Origin: Neorhizobium sp. UBA3556
Lineage (GTDB): Bacteria; Pseudomonadota; Alphaproteobacteria; Rhizobiales; Rhizobiaceae
Direction of reading: 5' to 3'
NCBI GenBank assembly: GCA_002376235.1
Contig: DFNX01000006.1
Coordinates: forward strand, 372,001-436,000
DNA length: 64,000 nucleotides
Shown one piece after another: positions 29,340-39,785 of this stretch. The position numbers and the translations under genes are program-made. Under the pieces are notes generated by a model that worked only from the letters and a program-made list of their open reading frames with translations, ran no database searches and was not told the origin of the DNA. Within the stretch, counting starts at the first letter, position 1. Each line of letters opens with the position of its first letter.

Positions 29340-30353
29340 ATGACGGGGAGGCCGAATGATGCCGTATCGGGGCGTTCGCCCAAACTTTACCAGCGAGCGC
29401 TTGCGGTGGTCGCGTCGGAAATCCGCTCCGGCGGGTGGCATGACGCCGCAAGGCTGAACGAGACCGCGATTGCCAAGCGCTTCGGCATCAGCCGGGCACC
29501 GGCACGGCAGGCCCTGGCGGAACTGGAGGCGCTGGGACTGGTGCGCAAATCCGAGGGGCGTGGGTATCAGGTGGTTGCGAGGGGCGGATCTGCCGGCCCG
29601 GAAGTTACCGATGCAGCAGAGCCGGACGACATGCAGCTTCATTTTCTGGCGAGCTGGGAGCTGATCTACCGGCAGGTGGAGCTGGAGATCGTTTCCCGTA
29701 CGTCGATCGCCAGCTGGCGCATCAACGAGGTGGCACTGGCGAAGGCTTTCGGCGTGAGCCGCACCGTTGCCCGCGAAGTGGTGGCGAGATTGCAGCAGCG
29801 CGGCATCGTCAGCAAGGATGATGCCGGCCGCTGGCATGCGCCGTCACTGACGACAAGACATGTGAACCAACTTTACGAGTTACGATGGACGCTTGAACCG
29901 CTGGCGCTGCAGCAGGCCTTTGCGCATTTACCGGATGATCTGCTGCCGAACCTGTTCATTGATTTGCGGCAGGCGATCGAGGCCGGAGATGCAGCGGATG
30001 GGGCAATGCTGGACGCGGTCGAGCAGCAGCTTCACGGCCAGCTGCTCGGCTATTGCGATAATGCTCCGCTGATGCAGGCAATCAGTCTGCCGCAGGCCAT
30101 TCTGGTTGCGCATCACCGGCTTTATCAGCCGAAGACGCCGCCGATCACCGACGAGCCGTTCCTCCTGGAGCATGTCGAGGTTTTCGAGCGGCTGATGGCG
30201 GGGCGGGTTGCGGATGCAGGTGCAGCGCTTGCCAATCATCTGAAAATCTCGCGGGAGCGCGCCATGCTGCGCATCGCCAATGCCGCGCGCGGCCTGTCAT
30301 TGCCGGATGTGGCTTATCTGGAGCGCCTGCGCGACGTCGAATTCAGTTTGTGA
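29340..30353 (+). CDS. GntR-family regulator with two tandem winged-helix domains
   Basis: 337 residues from ATG 29340 (GGTGAG upstream); ATG 29286 would add 18 residues. The first winged helix is at about residues 15-75 ([31 protein letters not shown], then EGRGYQV). A second, independent one follows at about residues 105-170 ([31 protein letters not shown], then DAGRWHAPS). An FCD-like helical domain completes the protein ([62 protein letters not shown]). GntR regulators normally carry a single HTH and dimerise. It is upstream of an enolase-family gene. Confidence 0.85.
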   Translation: MTGRPNDAVSGRSPKLYQRALAVVASEIRSGGWHDAARLNETAIAKRFGISRAPARQALAELEALGLVRKSEGRGYQVVARGGSAGPEVTDAAEPDDMQLHFLASWELIYRQVELEIVSRTSIASWRINEVALAKAFGVSRTVAREVVARLQQRGIVSKDDAGRWHAPSLTTRHVNQLYELRWTLEPLALQQAFAHLPDDLLPNLFIDLRQAIEAGDAADGAMLDAVEQQLHGQLLGYCDNAPLMQAISLPQAILVAHHRLYQPKTPPITDEPFLLEHVEVFERLMAGRVADAGAALANHLKISRERAMLRIANAARGLSLPDVAYLERLRDVEFSL

Positions 30354-30378
30354 TCATGATCATCGGGAGGAGCCGACA

Positions 30379-31497
30379 TTGAAGATCAAGTCCCTGGAAC
30401 CATTCATCCTTCACCTGCCGCTGACATCGGCGTCGATCTCGGATTCGACCCACAGCATCACCCATTGGGGCGTGGTCGGGGTGGCAATCACCACGACGGA
30501 CGGGCTGACCGGCTACGGCTTTACCGGAACCCATGCGCATCTCGCATCCGACCGGCTGATCACGGCCTGCATTCGCGACTGCTATGCGCCGCTTCTGATC
30601 GGTGAAGATGCCAACGACCACCAGCGGATCTGGACCAAGCTCGCGCGTTATCCTTCGCTGCAATGGGTGGGCCGAGCAGGCATCACCCATCTGGCACTTG
30701 CCGCCGTCGATGTGGCGATCTGGGACCTGAAGGCGAAGAAGGCTGGGCTGCCGCTCTGGGCCTATCTCGGTGGCGCAAGGACCGACAGGCTGGAAGCCTA
30801 TAATACCGATATCGGCTGGCTGTCCTTCTCGCTGGACGATCTTTTATCCGGTTCTGCGCGCGCGGTCGAAGAGGATGGATTTACCCGGATCAAGCTGAAG
30901 GTCGGCCACGACGATCCGAATGTCGATGTCCGCAGGCTTGCGGCCGTACGCAAGCGTCTGGGGCCGGATGTTCGCATTGCCATCGACGGCAACGGCAAGT
31001 GGGATCTGCCGACCTGCCTGCGCTTTTGCGACCGCGCGCGCGATCTCGATATCTACTGGTTCGAAGAGCCAATGTGGTATGACGATGTCGAGAGCCATCG
31101 GCTGCTGGCGCGGTCCTCGACCATTCCGGTGGCGCTCGGCGAGCAGCTTTATACGGTCGATGCATTCCGCAGCTTCATCAATGCCGGAGCGGTCGCCTAT
31201 GTACAGCCCGACGTGACGCGGCTTGGCGGGATCACCGAGTATATCCAGGTCGCCGATCTGGCGTTGGCGAACCGGCTTCCGGTCGTGCCGCATGCCGGCG
31301 AAATGAGCCAGGTGCATGTGCATCTGAGCTATTGGCATCCCGCCTCGACGATTCTCGAATACATCCCCTGGATCAAGGATCATTTCGAAGAACCAGCGGA
31401 TGTCGTGGGCGGCGTCTATAAGCGGCCCGAAAAGCCGGGTGCCGGAACGACTGTACTCGCCGACAGCTTTGCGCGGTTCGGCAAGAGCCTTGGCTGA
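30379..31497 (+). CDS. Mandelate racemase/muconate lactonizing enzyme family, sugar-acid dehydratase candidate
   Basis: 372 residues from TTG 30379, chosen because GGGAGGAG lies 7 bases upstream and the family N-terminus ([15 protein letters not shown]) begins here. Enolase-superfamily residues: RIKLKVG lysines, [62 protein letters not shown]. The Lys-x-Lys plus His arrangement supports dehydration or racemisation of an acid sugar (galactonate, talarate or similar). The substrate is not assignable by eye. It is followed by a strong bidirectional terminator. Confidence 0.83.
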   Translation: MKIKSLEPFILHLPLTSASISDSTHSITHWGVVGVAITTTDGLTGYGFTGTHAHLASDRLITACIRDCYAPLLIGEDANDHQRIWTKLARYPSLQWVGRAGITHLALAAVDVAIWDLKAKKAGLPLWAYLGGARTDRLEAYNTDIGWLSFSLDDLLSGSARAVEEDGFTRIKLKVGHDDPNVDVRRLAAVRKRLGPDVRIAIDGNGKWDLPTCLRFCDRARDLDIYWFEEPMWYDDVESHRLLARSSTIPVALGEQLYTVDAFRSFINAGAVAYVQPDVTRLGGITEYIQVADLALANRLPVVPHAGEMSQVHVHLSYWHPASTILEYIPWIKDHFEEPADVVGGVYKRPEKPGAGTTVLADSFARFGKSLG

Positions 31498-31510
31498 TCG
31501 CTGGTGATAA

Positions 31511-31540
31511 AAACAGATCTGCCGCCCTAGGGCGGCAGAT
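31511..31540. terminator. Terminator between the enolase-family gene and dctA
   Basis: A perfect 24-base palindrome at 31517-31540 (half-site ATCTGCCGCCCT). On the minus strand it is followed by CTGTTTTTATC, a U run, so it chiefly terminates dctA; it may also stop plus-strand transcripts. Confidence 0.85.
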
Positions 31541-31578
31541 TGGGTTGGGGTTTGATCCCCATCCAAGCCTTGGGAGGC

Positions 31579-32904
31579 TTATTCGGCGGGCTGCAGCTGC
31601 TCCGTCTTGATGTCGTCGCCACGCGACGACAGGGCAGCGTCCAGCATGTCCTTGTCGAGTTCGCCTTCCCAGCGTGCAACGACGATGGTGGCGACCGCAT
31701 TGCCGACGAGGTTGGTGAGCGCACGGCATTCCGACATGAAGCGGTCGATGCCGAGGATGAGCGCCATACCAGCAACAGGAACGGACGGAACCACCGAGAG
31801 GGTTGCAGCGAGCGTGATGAAGCCTGCGCCGGTAATGCCGGCGGCACCCTTGGACGACAGCATTGCCACGAGAAGAAGCAGGATCTGGTCCATGAGCGAC
31901 AGCTCGATGCCGGTTGCCTGGGCGATGAACAGCGCCGCCATCGTCATGTAGATGTTGGTGCCGTCGAGGTTGAAGGAATAACCGGTCGGGATGACCAGAC
32001 CGACAACCGAGCGCTTGCAGCCGGCACGTTCCATCTTCTGCATCAGGTTCGGCAGAGCGGCTTCCGAAGAGGACGTGCCGAGAACCAGCAGCAGTTCTTC
32101 CTTGATGTAGCGCAGCAGGGCAAAGATCGAGAAGCCGTTATATTTCGCAACCGCGCCAAGGATCACGACAACGAACAGGATCGCGGTGATGTAGAAGGAC
32201 AGGATGAGGAAGGCGAGGTTGGCGACCGAGCCAATGCCGTATTTGCCGATGGTGAAGGCCATGGCGCCGAAGGCACCGATCGGGGCGGCCTTCATCAGGA
32301 TGGCGACAAGCTTGAACATCGGAGCGGTCAGTGCGGTCAGAAAGTCATAGACCGGCTTGCCCTTGTCGCCGACCATGCCGAGCGCGATGCCGAACAGGAC
32401 GGAGAAGAACAGGACCTGCAGAATGTCGCCCTGCGAGAACGCGCCGACGATGGTTTCCGGGATGATGTTCATCAGGAAGCCGGTGATCGTCGTCTCATGC
32501 GCCTTGGTGGCGTAGGTCGCGACTGCCTTGCCGTCGAGCGTGGCCGGATCGATGTTCATGCCGGCGCCAGGCTGGAGAACGTTGCCGACGATGAGGCCGA
32601 CGATGAGGGCGAGCGTCGAGAATGTGAGGAAATACAGCATCGCCTTGCCGGCGACGCGACCGACCTTCTTCAGGTCGGACATGCCGGCAATGCCTGTCGC
32701 GACCGTCAGGAAGATCACCGGTGCGATGATCATCTTCACGAGGCGGATAAAGGCATCGCCGAGCGGCTTCAGGCTTGCGCCGAAATCAGGCCAGAAATGG
32801 CCGATCAGCATGCCGATGACGATGGCGGTCAGAACCTGCACATAGAGCTGGCGGTAAAGCGGCAGGCGTTCACGCGGCTGCGTGGATTCAGGTATTGCAA
32901 TCAT
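31579..32904 (-). CDS. dctA: DctA, C4-dicarboxylate:cation symporter
   Basis: 441 residues from ATG 32904, picked because GGAGG lies 5 bases ahead of it; an earlier ATG at 32916 would fall before that ribosome site. DctA imports succinate, fumarate and malate, essential for symbiotic or plant-associated rhizobia. DAACS-family blocks: [41 protein letters not shown], the serine-rich [16 protein letters not shown] hairpin, [29 protein letters not shown], and [22 protein letters not shown] sigma-54 promoter and DctD sites lie upstream. Confidence 0.96.
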   Translation of the reverse strand: MIAIPESTQPRERLPLYRQLYVQVLTAIVIGMLIGHFWPDFGASLKPLGDAFIRLVKMIIAPVIFLTVATGIAGMSDLKKVGRVAGKAMLYFLTFSTLALIVGLIVGNVLQPGAGMNIDPATLDGKAVATYATKAHETTITGFLMNIIPETIVGAFSQGDILQVLFFSVLFGIALGMVGDKGKPVYDFLTALTAPMFKLVAILMKAAPIGAFGAMAFTIGKYGIGSVANLAFLILSFYITAILFVVVILGAVAKYNGFSIFALLRYIKEELLLVLGTSSSEAALPNLMQKMERAGCKRSVVGLVIPTGYSFNLDGTNIYMTMAALFIAQATGIELSLMDQILLLLVAMLSSKGAAGITGAGFITLAATLSVVPSVPVAGMALILGIDRFMSECRALTNLVGNAVATIVVARWEGELDKDMLDAALSSRGDDIKTEQLQPAE

Positions 32905-32973
32905 TTTGTCCTCCATCGCGCCGCAACCAAACTATCTGGCTCTTCCCGGGCGCATTGATGTCGGAGGCAAGGC

Positions 32974-32989
32974 AGCAAGAGGTGTGCCA
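32974..32989 (-). promoter_or_regulatory. Sigma-54 promoter of dctA
   Basis: On the minus strand TGGCAC-ACCTC-TTGCT matches the -24/-12 consensus exactly, with GG and GC twelve bases apart. It lies about 70 bases from the dctA start. This is the known mode of rhizobial dctA control by DctB/DctD and RpoN. Confidence 0.93.
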
Positions 32990-33061
32990 GTTTGTCGCCT
33001 GTGGCATAAAGTCTTGATTGCAATCGATTAAATTGTGTTTCGTCATGTATGAATTGAGATT

Positions 33062-33111
33062 TGAGCGGATTTCCGCACGGGTGTATTTGCGTGATGTGCG
33101 GATTTGTGCTC
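33062..33111. promoter_or_regulatory. Tandem DctD-binding sites (UAS) for dctA
   Basis: Two related dyads, GAGCGGATTTCCGCAC (about 33063-33078) and TGTGCGGATTTGTGC (about 33095-33109), spaced about three helical turns apart, lie 75-135 bases upstream of the sigma-54 promoter. They resemble described rhizobial DctD sites (GTGCGGAAATCCGCAC type). The second site lies only about 11 bases before the dctB start codon, so DctD binding could also affect dctBD. Confidence 0.8.
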
Positions 33112-33121
33112 AAATCTCTCT

Positions 33122-34957
33122 ATGTCGATACGTCAAACGGCCGAGCGGTTGCCGGCAACGCGCCGCACCTGGATTGCTTTCTGCCTTGTGGCGCTCGTGG
33201 CCTGTGCCGCAGTATTTTACATCGCAGGTGTTTATGGACGTTCGACGGCACTTGCCGGCCTATCTCTGCAGGGCCGCACCGAGGCTAGTCTGAAAGTCGC
33301 GCTGCTGCAGGCCGTGCTTGAGCGGCCACGCGCGCTGCCACTGCTTTTGGCGCAGGATCGCGATGTGGTGGATACGCTCTCCTCCAACGACCCTGCCGCA
33401 AGGATCGCCCTTAGCCGCAAGCTTGAGGACCTGATCGCACCGACCAAGGCGGCGGTAATCTATGTCGTGTCTGCAGATGGCATTGCGGTGTCGGCCAGCA
33501 ACTGGCGCGAGGAAAAAAGCTTTGTCGGCAACGACTATACATTCCGCAGCTATTTTTCTCGCGGCATGAAGGAGGGCGGAGCGGAGCATTTTGCGCTTGG
33601 TTCCGTCAGTAACCGGCCGGGTCTTTATATATCCTATAGGGTGGGGCCCGCGGAAAAGCCGCTTGGCGTTGTCGTTGCCAAGATGGAGTTCGACCAGCTG
33701 GAGGCCGATTGGGGCGATACGCGGCGGCCGTCCTTCGTCACCGACAACAATCATGTCGTGCTTATCACGACCCTACCGTCGTGGCGTTTCATGACCACGG
33801 AGCCGCTGCCGCAATCGAGCCTGTCGGCCATTCGCGAAAGCCTGCAATTCGGCGATGCGCCGCTTCTCCCCTTGCCGGTGACGCGGCTGGAAACCTTGGG
33901 GTCGGATGCGGATATAATCCGGGTTCTTCTGCCGGGGGGCGGGCAGATCCGTTATCTGCAGATCTCGGTCCCCGTCGCCTCGACTGGCTGGCATTTCCAG
34001 TATCTTCTGCCGATCGACGGAGCCGTCGCCGCGGATATGCGTGAGTTTCGCCTGATTGGCGCACTCGCGCTTCTCGCCGTGCTGGCCCTGGCTGCTGTCT
34101 GGATCCGTCGTCGGCAGATGGCGCAGGCCGAGATTATCGGCGCATTGGCAGCGCGCGAGGAACTCGAGCGGCGTGTCGATGAGCGGACCCGCGATCTCAG
34201 CCTGACGCGTGACAACCTGCAGGCGGAAATTTTTAATCGCAAATCGACAGAGGTGAAACTGCAGGCTGTGCAGCAGGATCTGGTGCAGGCCAACCGCCTG
34301 GCCATCCTTGGGCAGGTTGCTGCAGGCGTTGCGCATGAGATCAACCAGCCGGTTGCCACCATCCGGGCCTATGCCGACAATTCCAAGATCTTTCTCGAAC
34401 GGCAGCAGATTCAGCCAGTGAAGGAAAATCTCGATCTGATCGCCTCGCTTACCGAGCGGATCGGCGCGATTACCGACGACCTCAAGGCGCTTTCGAGGCG
34501 CGGCCGCACGGCAGCCGAGCCGGTATCGCTTGCGGAAGTGCTCGAAGGTGCCGTCCTCCTGTTGAAAAGCCGGTTCACCGGGTCGCTGGACATGCTGGTT
34601 ATCGAGCCGATTGCGGACGATCTGGAAGTGATGGGAAGCCGGCTGAGGCTCGAGCAGATCTTCATCAATCTGCTGCAAAACGCGCTGGAAGCGGTCGAGG
34701 GGCGCGAGACGGGACAGGTCATTGTTTCGACTGAGGCGACGAGTGAGAAGGTTTCGATCGTCGTGGCGGATAATGGTCCGGGCATCGCTTCCGACATTCT
34801 CGCCGAACTGTTCCAGCCGTTCAATTCCTCCAAGGAAAAAGGGTTGGGGCTTGGGCTGGTCATCTGCAAGGACATCGTCGCTGACTATGGCGGTCAACTC
34901 GGTGTCGAGACGGGTGACGCCGGGACCCGATTTACCGTTCATCTGAAAAGAGCTTGA
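33122..34957 (+). CDS. dctB: DctB, C4-dicarboxylate sensor histidine kinase
   Basis: 611 residues from ATG 33122. Topology: one membrane span at about residues 17-36 ([20 protein letters not shown]), a periplasmic PDC/Cache sensor domain of about 270 residues (including [17 protein letters not shown]), a second span ([18 protein letters not shown]), a coiled-coil linker, then HisKA with phosphoacceptor His405 in [18 protein letters not shown], and HATPase_c ([27 protein letters not shown]). It senses dicarboxylates, acting with DctA, and phosphorylates DctD. The stop overlaps the dctD ribosome region. Confidence 0.95.
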   Translation: MSIRQTAERLPATRRTWIAFCLVALVACAAVFYIAGVYGRSTALAGLSLQGRTEASLKVALLQAVLERPRALPLLLAQDRDVVDTLSSNDPAARIALSRKLEDLIAPTKAAVIYVVSADGIAVSASNWREEKSFVGNDYTFRSYFSRGMKEGGAEHFALGSVSNRPGLYISYRVGPAEKPLGVVVAKMEFDQLEADWGDTRRPSFVTDNNHVVLITTLPSWRFMTTEPLPQSSLSAIRESLQFGDAPLLPLPVTRLETLGSDADIIRVLLPGGGQIRYLQISVPVASTGWHFQYLLPIDGAVAADMREFRLIGALALLAVLALAAVWIRRRQMAQAEIIGALAAREELERRVDERTRDLSLTRDNLQAEIFNRKSTEVKLQAVQQDLVQANRLAILGQVAAGVAHEINQPVATIRAYADNSKIFLERQQIQPVKENLDLIASLTERIGAITDDLKALSRRGRTAAEPVSLAEVLEGAVLLLKSRFTGSLDMLVIEPIADDLEVMGSRLRLEQIFINLLQNALEAVEGRETGQVIVSTEATSEKVSIVVADNGPGIASDILAELFQPFNSSKEKGLGLGLVICKDIVADYGGQLGVETGDAGTRFTVHLKRA

Positions 34958-34959
34958 GT

Positions 34960-36312
34960 ATGACCGCAGCAGTCCCCGTTTTCCTCATCGATGACGACAA
35001 GGATCTCCTGAAAGCGACTGCCCAGACGTTGGGTCTTGCAGGCTTCGATGTCCGCTCGTTTTCGACCGGCAGCGAGGCCCTGTCCCAACTCGACGACAGG
35101 TTTCCGGGCGTGGTCGTCTCGGATATCCGCATGCCGGGGCTGGACGGGTTGCAGCTTTTCGACCGGATCTCGGGCTTTGACCGCGAATTGCCGGTGATTT
35201 TGATGACCGGCCACGGCGACATACCGATGGCGGTGAAGGCCATCCAGAGCGGCGTCTATGACTTCATCGCCAAGCCGTTTGCGACCGAGCGGTTGATCCA
35301 GTGCGTCAGGCACGCCGCGGAAAAGCGCAGCCTCGTGATGGAGAACCGGCGGCTGCGGACTGCCGGGGCCGAGGCCGACGACGGGTTGCCGCTAATCGGC
35401 CAGACGCCGGTGATGGAGCGCCTTCGCCATATGCTGCGCCAGATCGCCGATACCGATGTCGATGTGCTGGTGATGGGGGAAACGGGCAGCGGCAAGGAAG
35501 TGGTCGCGAGCATTCTCCATTCATGGAGTAGGCGGTCTTCCGGCAATTTCGTCGCGCTGAACTGCGGCGCGCTTCCCGAACAGGTAATCGAGAGCGAGCT
35601 TTTCGGCCATGAGGCCGGAGCTTTTACCGGTGCGCAGAAGAAGCGCGTCGGCCGGATTGAGCATTCGAGCGGTGGTACGCTGTTTCTTGATGAGATCGAG
35701 AGCATGCCGCTTTCCACCCAGGTGCAGATGCTGCGGGTTCTGGAAATGCGCGAGGTCACACCGCTCGGCACCAACGATATACGCCCTGTCGATCTGCGAG
35801 TCGTTGCGGCTTCCAAGGTCGATCTCGGTCATCCCGATCAGCGGGCGGTTTTTCGCGAAGACCTTTTTTACCGGCTGAACGTGGTAACCTTGACCATTCC
35901 GCCGCTGAGAGAGCGGCGCGAGGATATTCCACTCCTGTTCAATTATTTCATCAGAAAGGCCGGGCAGCGTTTCGGTCGCGAGGTTTCTGACCTGCCGCGC
36001 CAGGTCGTCGATCACCTGCGCGATCATTCGTGGCCCGGCAATGTTCGCGAACTTTCTCACTATGCCGAGCGATTCGTGCTCGGCCTTGAACCTTCCGCGT
36101 CATCATCGCCGCAGCCGCCAAAGACCACAGATGGAGCTGGTTTGCCCGAGCGGCTGGAGCGGTTCGAGGCGGATATCATCCGCGAAACGCTGACCGAATT
36201 TGGCGGCGACGTTCAGCAGACGATCGCCGCACTCGGCATCCCGCGCAAGACATTTTATGACAAGCTTCAACGTCATGGGATTGTACGAAGCGACTACGCG
36301 GAACGTCGCTGA
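34960..36312 (+). CDS. dctD: DctD, sigma-54-dependent response regulator
   Basis: 450 residues from ATG 34960. Receiver domain with acidic pocket IDDDKD and phosphoacceptor Asp55 in [13 protein letters not shown]. The AAA+ domain has Walker A GETGSGKE, the sigma-54 contact loop GAFTGA, Walker [12 protein letters not shown] and the arginine-rich second region [11 protein letters not shown]. The C-terminal Fis-type HTH reads [37 protein letters not shown]. It activates dctA from the upstream sites with RpoN. A 143-base gap with no obvious signal follows. Confidence 0.96.
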   Translation: MTAAVPVFLIDDDKDLLKATAQTLGLAGFDVRSFSTGSEALSQLDDRFPGVVVSDIRMPGLDGLQLFDRISGFDRELPVILMTGHGDIPMAVKAIQSGVYDFIAKPFATERLIQCVRHAAEKRSLVMENRRLRTAGAEADDGLPLIGQTPVMERLRHMLRQIADTDVDVLVMGETGSGKEVVASILHSWSRRSSGNFVALNCGALPEQVIESELFGHEAGAFTGAQKKRVGRIEHSSGGTLFLDEIESMPLSTQVQMLRVLEMREVTPLGTNDIRPVDLRVVAASKVDLGHPDQRAVFREDLFYRLNVVTLTIPPLRERREDIPLLFNYFIRKAGQRFGREVSDLPRQVVDHLRDHSWPGNVRELSHYAERFVLGLEPSASSSPQPPKTTDGAGLPERLERFEADIIRETLTEFGGDVQQTIAALGIPRKTFYDKLQRHGIVRSDYAERR

Positions 36313-36455
36313 AACCTCTGTAGAATAAGCATTCTTAACGCCTTTCTCCGTTACGAGATCGAGTGGGGGCATCTTCGTTTGCTCTAAAATGATGCGGAAA
36401 AGACCGATCACGGAAACACCTGGTTAAGGTTTTCTTTTTATTAACAGAGATCGGT

Positions 36456-39029
36456 GTGATCACGTTATTTGATGGTTTCGCGTACATGCATTTTCCGCCT
36501 TCCCGCAAAGATATTTCCCCAGTCGAGGACTCAAATTGGAGTGACGAACAGGAGTTCGTGGCAGCCAATGATGCCGAGCAGCCTCTTTCCCTGCCGGAGC
36601 CGATACCGGCGGTTGAGCTTGATCCGGAAAAACTCCCGACATGGCAGCGCGCCTTCATTCTGGCACCCAATGTGCGTTTTACCCGCACGCCCGGCCGCGG
36701 CCCTGCCAAGCAGGACGTCGTTATCGTCGAGGAGGTCGGTCATGTCGGGAGCCTAGCTCCAGCGCTGACGCCGCAACCGATCGCCATACCGATGTCCGCG
36801 GGCCATACGGCTCCACTTCATGCAAATACAGGTTCCCAAGTGACTAATCTCCAGCGCCGCATCGGCCAGGCATTCGCACCTTCCGCGCCGGCCGCTCCCG
36901 TTTCGCAGCCGATCGAAGCGGCCATGCAGCGCGTCGTTGAGCAGCCGATCTATCGCCAGCCCGCGGCGGCAGCTCCAATACCTGCACCGATGCAGCCGGA
37001 AAGCATGACCGCGCAAAACGCGCCCACCCGTCGCGTGACGTCTATCCCGGATCACCTGATCTGGGAGATGATGAGCCTTGGCGCTTCGGAAAATATTGAG
37101 CAGAAAGCCTCGCCGCGTGCATTGGCGGCCCCTCAGATTGCGCCGAATCCGGTTCCTGCGGCGCTGAAGCCGACCGTTACCCGTTTCGTGCCGCCGGCCG
37201 CCGTTCACGCGCCTGCTCCGGCTGTTGTTGTGGCCGCGCCGGCCCCGGCTCCTATCGTTCAGGAAGCGCCGTCTGCGATCGATCTCTATCGCCAGATCGC
37301 GATCAGGCAGGTTCCGCCTGTTTCCTTCGCTGCAGAGCCGCAGCCTGCGCCAATCATCGAGCCAGCTTATGCCGCACCGGTCGAAGCGGTCGTTGCACCG
37401 TCCGTGCAGATGGCAGAGCCAGTCGAGATCCGGCCCGCCGCACCAGTGGCAGTCCGCAAGCCGCGCATACTGCAATTTGCTGAAGATTATACGTTCCCGG
37501 ATATCGACCTTCTGCAGGTCGCCGAGCCGCGTGAAGAGCAAACGATGAGCCAGGAGGCGCTGGAACAGAGCGCCGGGCTTCTGGAAAGCATTCTTGAGGA
37601 TTTCGGCGTCAAGGGCGAGATCATCGACGTTCGTCCCGGCCCGGTCGTAACGCTTTACGAATTCGCCCCGGCTCCGGGCGTGAAATCGTCCCGCGTGATG
37701 AACCTGTCGGACGATATCGCCCGTTCGATGTCGGCGCTTTCCGCTCGCGTTGCCGTGATCCCCGGCCGCAACGTCATCGGCATCGAGTTGCCGAATGTCG
37801 AGCGCGAGACCGTCTATCTGCGCGAGCTGGTCGAGAGCAATTCCTATATCGGCACCGACTACCGTCTGCCGCTTTGCCTCGGCAAGACGATCGGCGGTGA
37901 GCCGGTCATCGCCGAACTCGCCAAGATGCCCCATCTTCTCGTTGCCGGCACCACCGGCTCGGGCAAGTCGGTTGCCATCAACACGATGATCCTGTCGCTG
38001 CTCTATCATCTTCGCCCGGAAGAATGCCGGTTGATCATGGTCGATCCGAAGATGCTGGAACTCTCCGTTTATGACGGTATCCCGCATCTGCTGACGCCGG
38101 TCGTGACCGATCCGAAGAAGGCCGTTCTGGCGCTGAAATGGGCCGTACGCGAGATGGAAGAGCGTTATCGCAAGATGTCGCGTCTGAACGTCCGCAATAT
38201 CGATGGCTTCAATGCCCGCGTTGCCGAAGCCCGCAACAAGGGCGAGACGATCATGATCAACGTGCCGGTCGGGTTCGACCGCTCGACCGGTGAGCAGGTG
38301 TTCGAGGAACAGGCTCTCGACCTGACGGCGCTGCCTTACATCGTCGTCATCGTCGATGAAATGGCCGACCTGATGATGGTTGCCGGCAAGGAAATCGAAG
38401 GCGCCATCCAGCGTCTGGCGCAGATGGCGCGTGCTGCAGGCATCCACCTGATCATGGCGACCCAGCGTCCTTCCGTCGATGTCATTACCGGCACGATCAA
38501 GGCGAACTTCCCGACCCGCATCTCCTTCCAGGTCACGTCTAAGATCGACAGCCGTACGATCCTGGGCGAGCAGGGTGCCGAACATCTTCTCGGCCAGGGC
38601 GACATGCTGCATATGAAGGGCGGCGGGCGGATTGCCCGTGTCCACGGCCCGTTCGTCTCCGACTACGAAGTCGAGAAGGTTGTTGCGCATCTGAAGACGC
38701 AAGGCCAGCCGTCCTATCTCGGCAGCGTGACCGAAGATGAAGAAGAGGATGGCGTCGAGGAGGAAGAGGACGCAGCCGTCTTCGACCAGACTTCGATGGG
38801 TGCGGAAGACAATGGCGACGATCTTTACGAGCGTGCCGTCAAGATCGTTCAGCGCGACAAGAAATGCTCGACCTCCTACATCCAGCGTCGCCTTTCGATC
38901 GGGTACAACCGCGCCGCATCGTTGGTGGAGCGGATGGAAAAGGAAGGTCTCGTTGGCGCGCCGAACCATGTCGGCAAGCGCGAGATCCTCGGCCCGCAGC
39001 AGGTTCAGCCACGCACCAGTGAAGAGTGA
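36456..39029 (+). CDS. FtsK/SpoIIIE-type DNA translocase lacking membrane segments
   Basis: 857 residues from GTG 36456; ATG 36486 is an alternative. The first 350 residues are Pro/Ala/Gln-rich and of low complexity, with no hydrophobic span, unlike canonical FtsK with four N-terminal spans. The motor is complete: alpha/beta part around [24 protein letters not shown], Walker [17 protein letters not shown], Walker [37 protein letters not shown], then an acidic linker ([14 protein letters not shown]) and a gamma winged helix ([30 protein letters not shown]) that would read polar KOPS-like DNA sequences. It probably translocates chromosomal DNA during segregation; how it reaches the septum is unclear. 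Confidence 0.9.
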   Translation: MITLFDGFAYMHFPPSRKDISPVEDSNWSDEQEFVAANDAEQPLSLPEPIPAVELDPEKLPTWQRAFILAPNVRFTRTPGRGPAKQDVVIVEEVGHVGSLAPALTPQPIAIPMSAGHTAPLHANTGSQVTNLQRRIGQAFAPSAPAAPVSQPIEAAMQRVVEQPIYRQPAAAAPIPAPMQPESMTAQNAPTRRVTSIPDHLIWEMMSLGASENIEQKASPRALAAPQIAPNPVPAALKPTVTRFVPPAAVHAPAPAVVVAAPAPAPIVQEAPSAIDLYRQIAIRQVPPVSFAAEPQPAPIIEPAYAAPVEAVVAPSVQMAEPVEIRPAAPVAVRKPRILQFAEDYTFPDIDLLQVAEPREEQTMSQEALEQSAGLLESILEDFGVKGEIIDVRPGPVVTLYEFAPAPGVKSSRVMNLSDDIARSMSALSARVAVIPGRNVIGIELPNVERETVYLRELVESNSYIGTDYRLPLCLGKTIGGEPVIAELAKMPHLLVAGTTGSGKSVAINTMILSLLYHLRPEECRLIMVDPKMLELSVYDGIPHLLTPVVTDPKKAVLALKWAVREMEERYRKMSRLNVRNIDGFNARVAEARNKGETIMINVPVGFDRSTGEQVFEEQALDLTALPYIVVIVDEMADLMMVAGKEIEGAIQRLAQMARAAGIHLIMATQRPSVDVITGTIKANFPTRISFQVTSKIDSRTILGEQGAEHLLGQGDMLHMKGGGRIARVHGPFVSDYEVEKVVAHLKTQGQPSYLGSVTEDEEEDGVEEEEDAAVFDQTSMGAEDNGDDLYERAVKIVQRDKKCSTSYIQRRLSIGYNRAASLVERMEKEGLVGAPNHVGKREILGPQQVQPRTSEE

Positions 39030-39047
39030 TATTGACCGGAGAGCCGT

Positions 39048-39785
39048 CTAGACGGCTTTCCATTTCATAAGCGATCGCTCGACCATCGACAGAAGGTCGA
39101 AGACGAGGATTGCAAGGGCGGCGACGAGGAGCGCGCCCTGCAGGATGAAGGCGAGATTGTTCGACTGAAGCCCGGCGATGATGACTTCGCCAAGCGTTTT
39201 TGCCGCAACCGTCGAGCCGATCGTGGCGGTGCCGAAGCCGATGACGGTCGAAATCTTGATGCCGCCGACGATCATCGGCAGGCTGAGTGGCAGTTCGATC
39301 TGCCGGAAAATCTGGAACGGCGTCATCCCATTGCCCTTGGCGGCATCGATTATGTTCTGCGGCACCGTCGTCAGCGCCGTCATCGTATTCTCGAAAATCG
39401 GCAGAAGCGCGTAGAGGAACAGCGCGACCAGCGTCGGCCCATTGCCGAAGCCCATGGCGGGAACGGCGAGTGCCAGCACGGCGACAGGGGGAAATGTCTG
39501 GCCGATATTCACCACTGTTCGGGCAAGCGGCAGGAATTCGACTCCGAACGGGCGGGTGACAAGGATCGCCAGCGCCACGGCAATGATCGCCGCGAGAAGT
39601 GTGGCGAAAAACACCATGCGCACATGCAGTAGCGTCAGAGCGGCAAGATCGCCCTGATTGTAGATTGCCGGTGCATTGGCCTGCACCAATGGCCTGAAGG
39701 CGAAGTCGAAACTGTCCGGTGAGGCGAGAAAACCGCCCAGCAGGATCAGAAGAATGATGCGGGGAGCGACGCGAAACAGGCTCAT
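39048..39785 (-). CDS. yehW: Osmoprotectant ABC transporter permease (YehW-like)
   Basis: 245 residues (E. coli YehW is nearly the same length). About six membrane spans with the binding-protein-dependent permease loop: ATLLAAIIAVALAILVT, NIGQTFPPVAVLALAVPAMG, PIFENTMTALTTVPQNIIDAAKGNGMTPFQIFRQIELPLSLPMIVGGI (EAA motif). The start overlaps the ATPase stop by 4 bases. Gene order binding protein-Y-X-W equals the E. coli yehZYXW operon. The expected substrate is glycine betaine or a similar compatible solute. Confidence 0.88.
   Translation of the reverse strand: MSLFRVAPRIILLILLGGFLASPDSFDFAFRPLVQANAPAIYNQGDLAALTLLHVRMVFFATLLAAIIAVALAILVTRPFGVEFLPLARTVVNIGQTFPPVAVLALAVPAMGFGNGPTLVALFLYALLPIFENTMTALTTVPQNIIDAAKGNGMTPFQIFRQIELPLSLPMIVGGIKISTVIGFGTATIGSTVAAKTLGEVIIAGLQSNNLAFILQGALLVAALAILVFDLLSMVERSLMKWKAV

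Noticed and set aside
31540..32958. A 472-codon open frame on the plus strand opposite dctA
   Set aside because: Antisense shadow of the conserved dctA gene; composition is Asp/Glu/Gln/Arg-rich as expected for antisense of a hydrophobic transporter.
36753..38969. A 738-codon open frame on the minus strand opposite ftsK
   Set aside because: It is a shadow of the strongly conserved ftsK motor on the plus strand; the predicted protein is rich in Arg/His/Asp with no recognisable domain.
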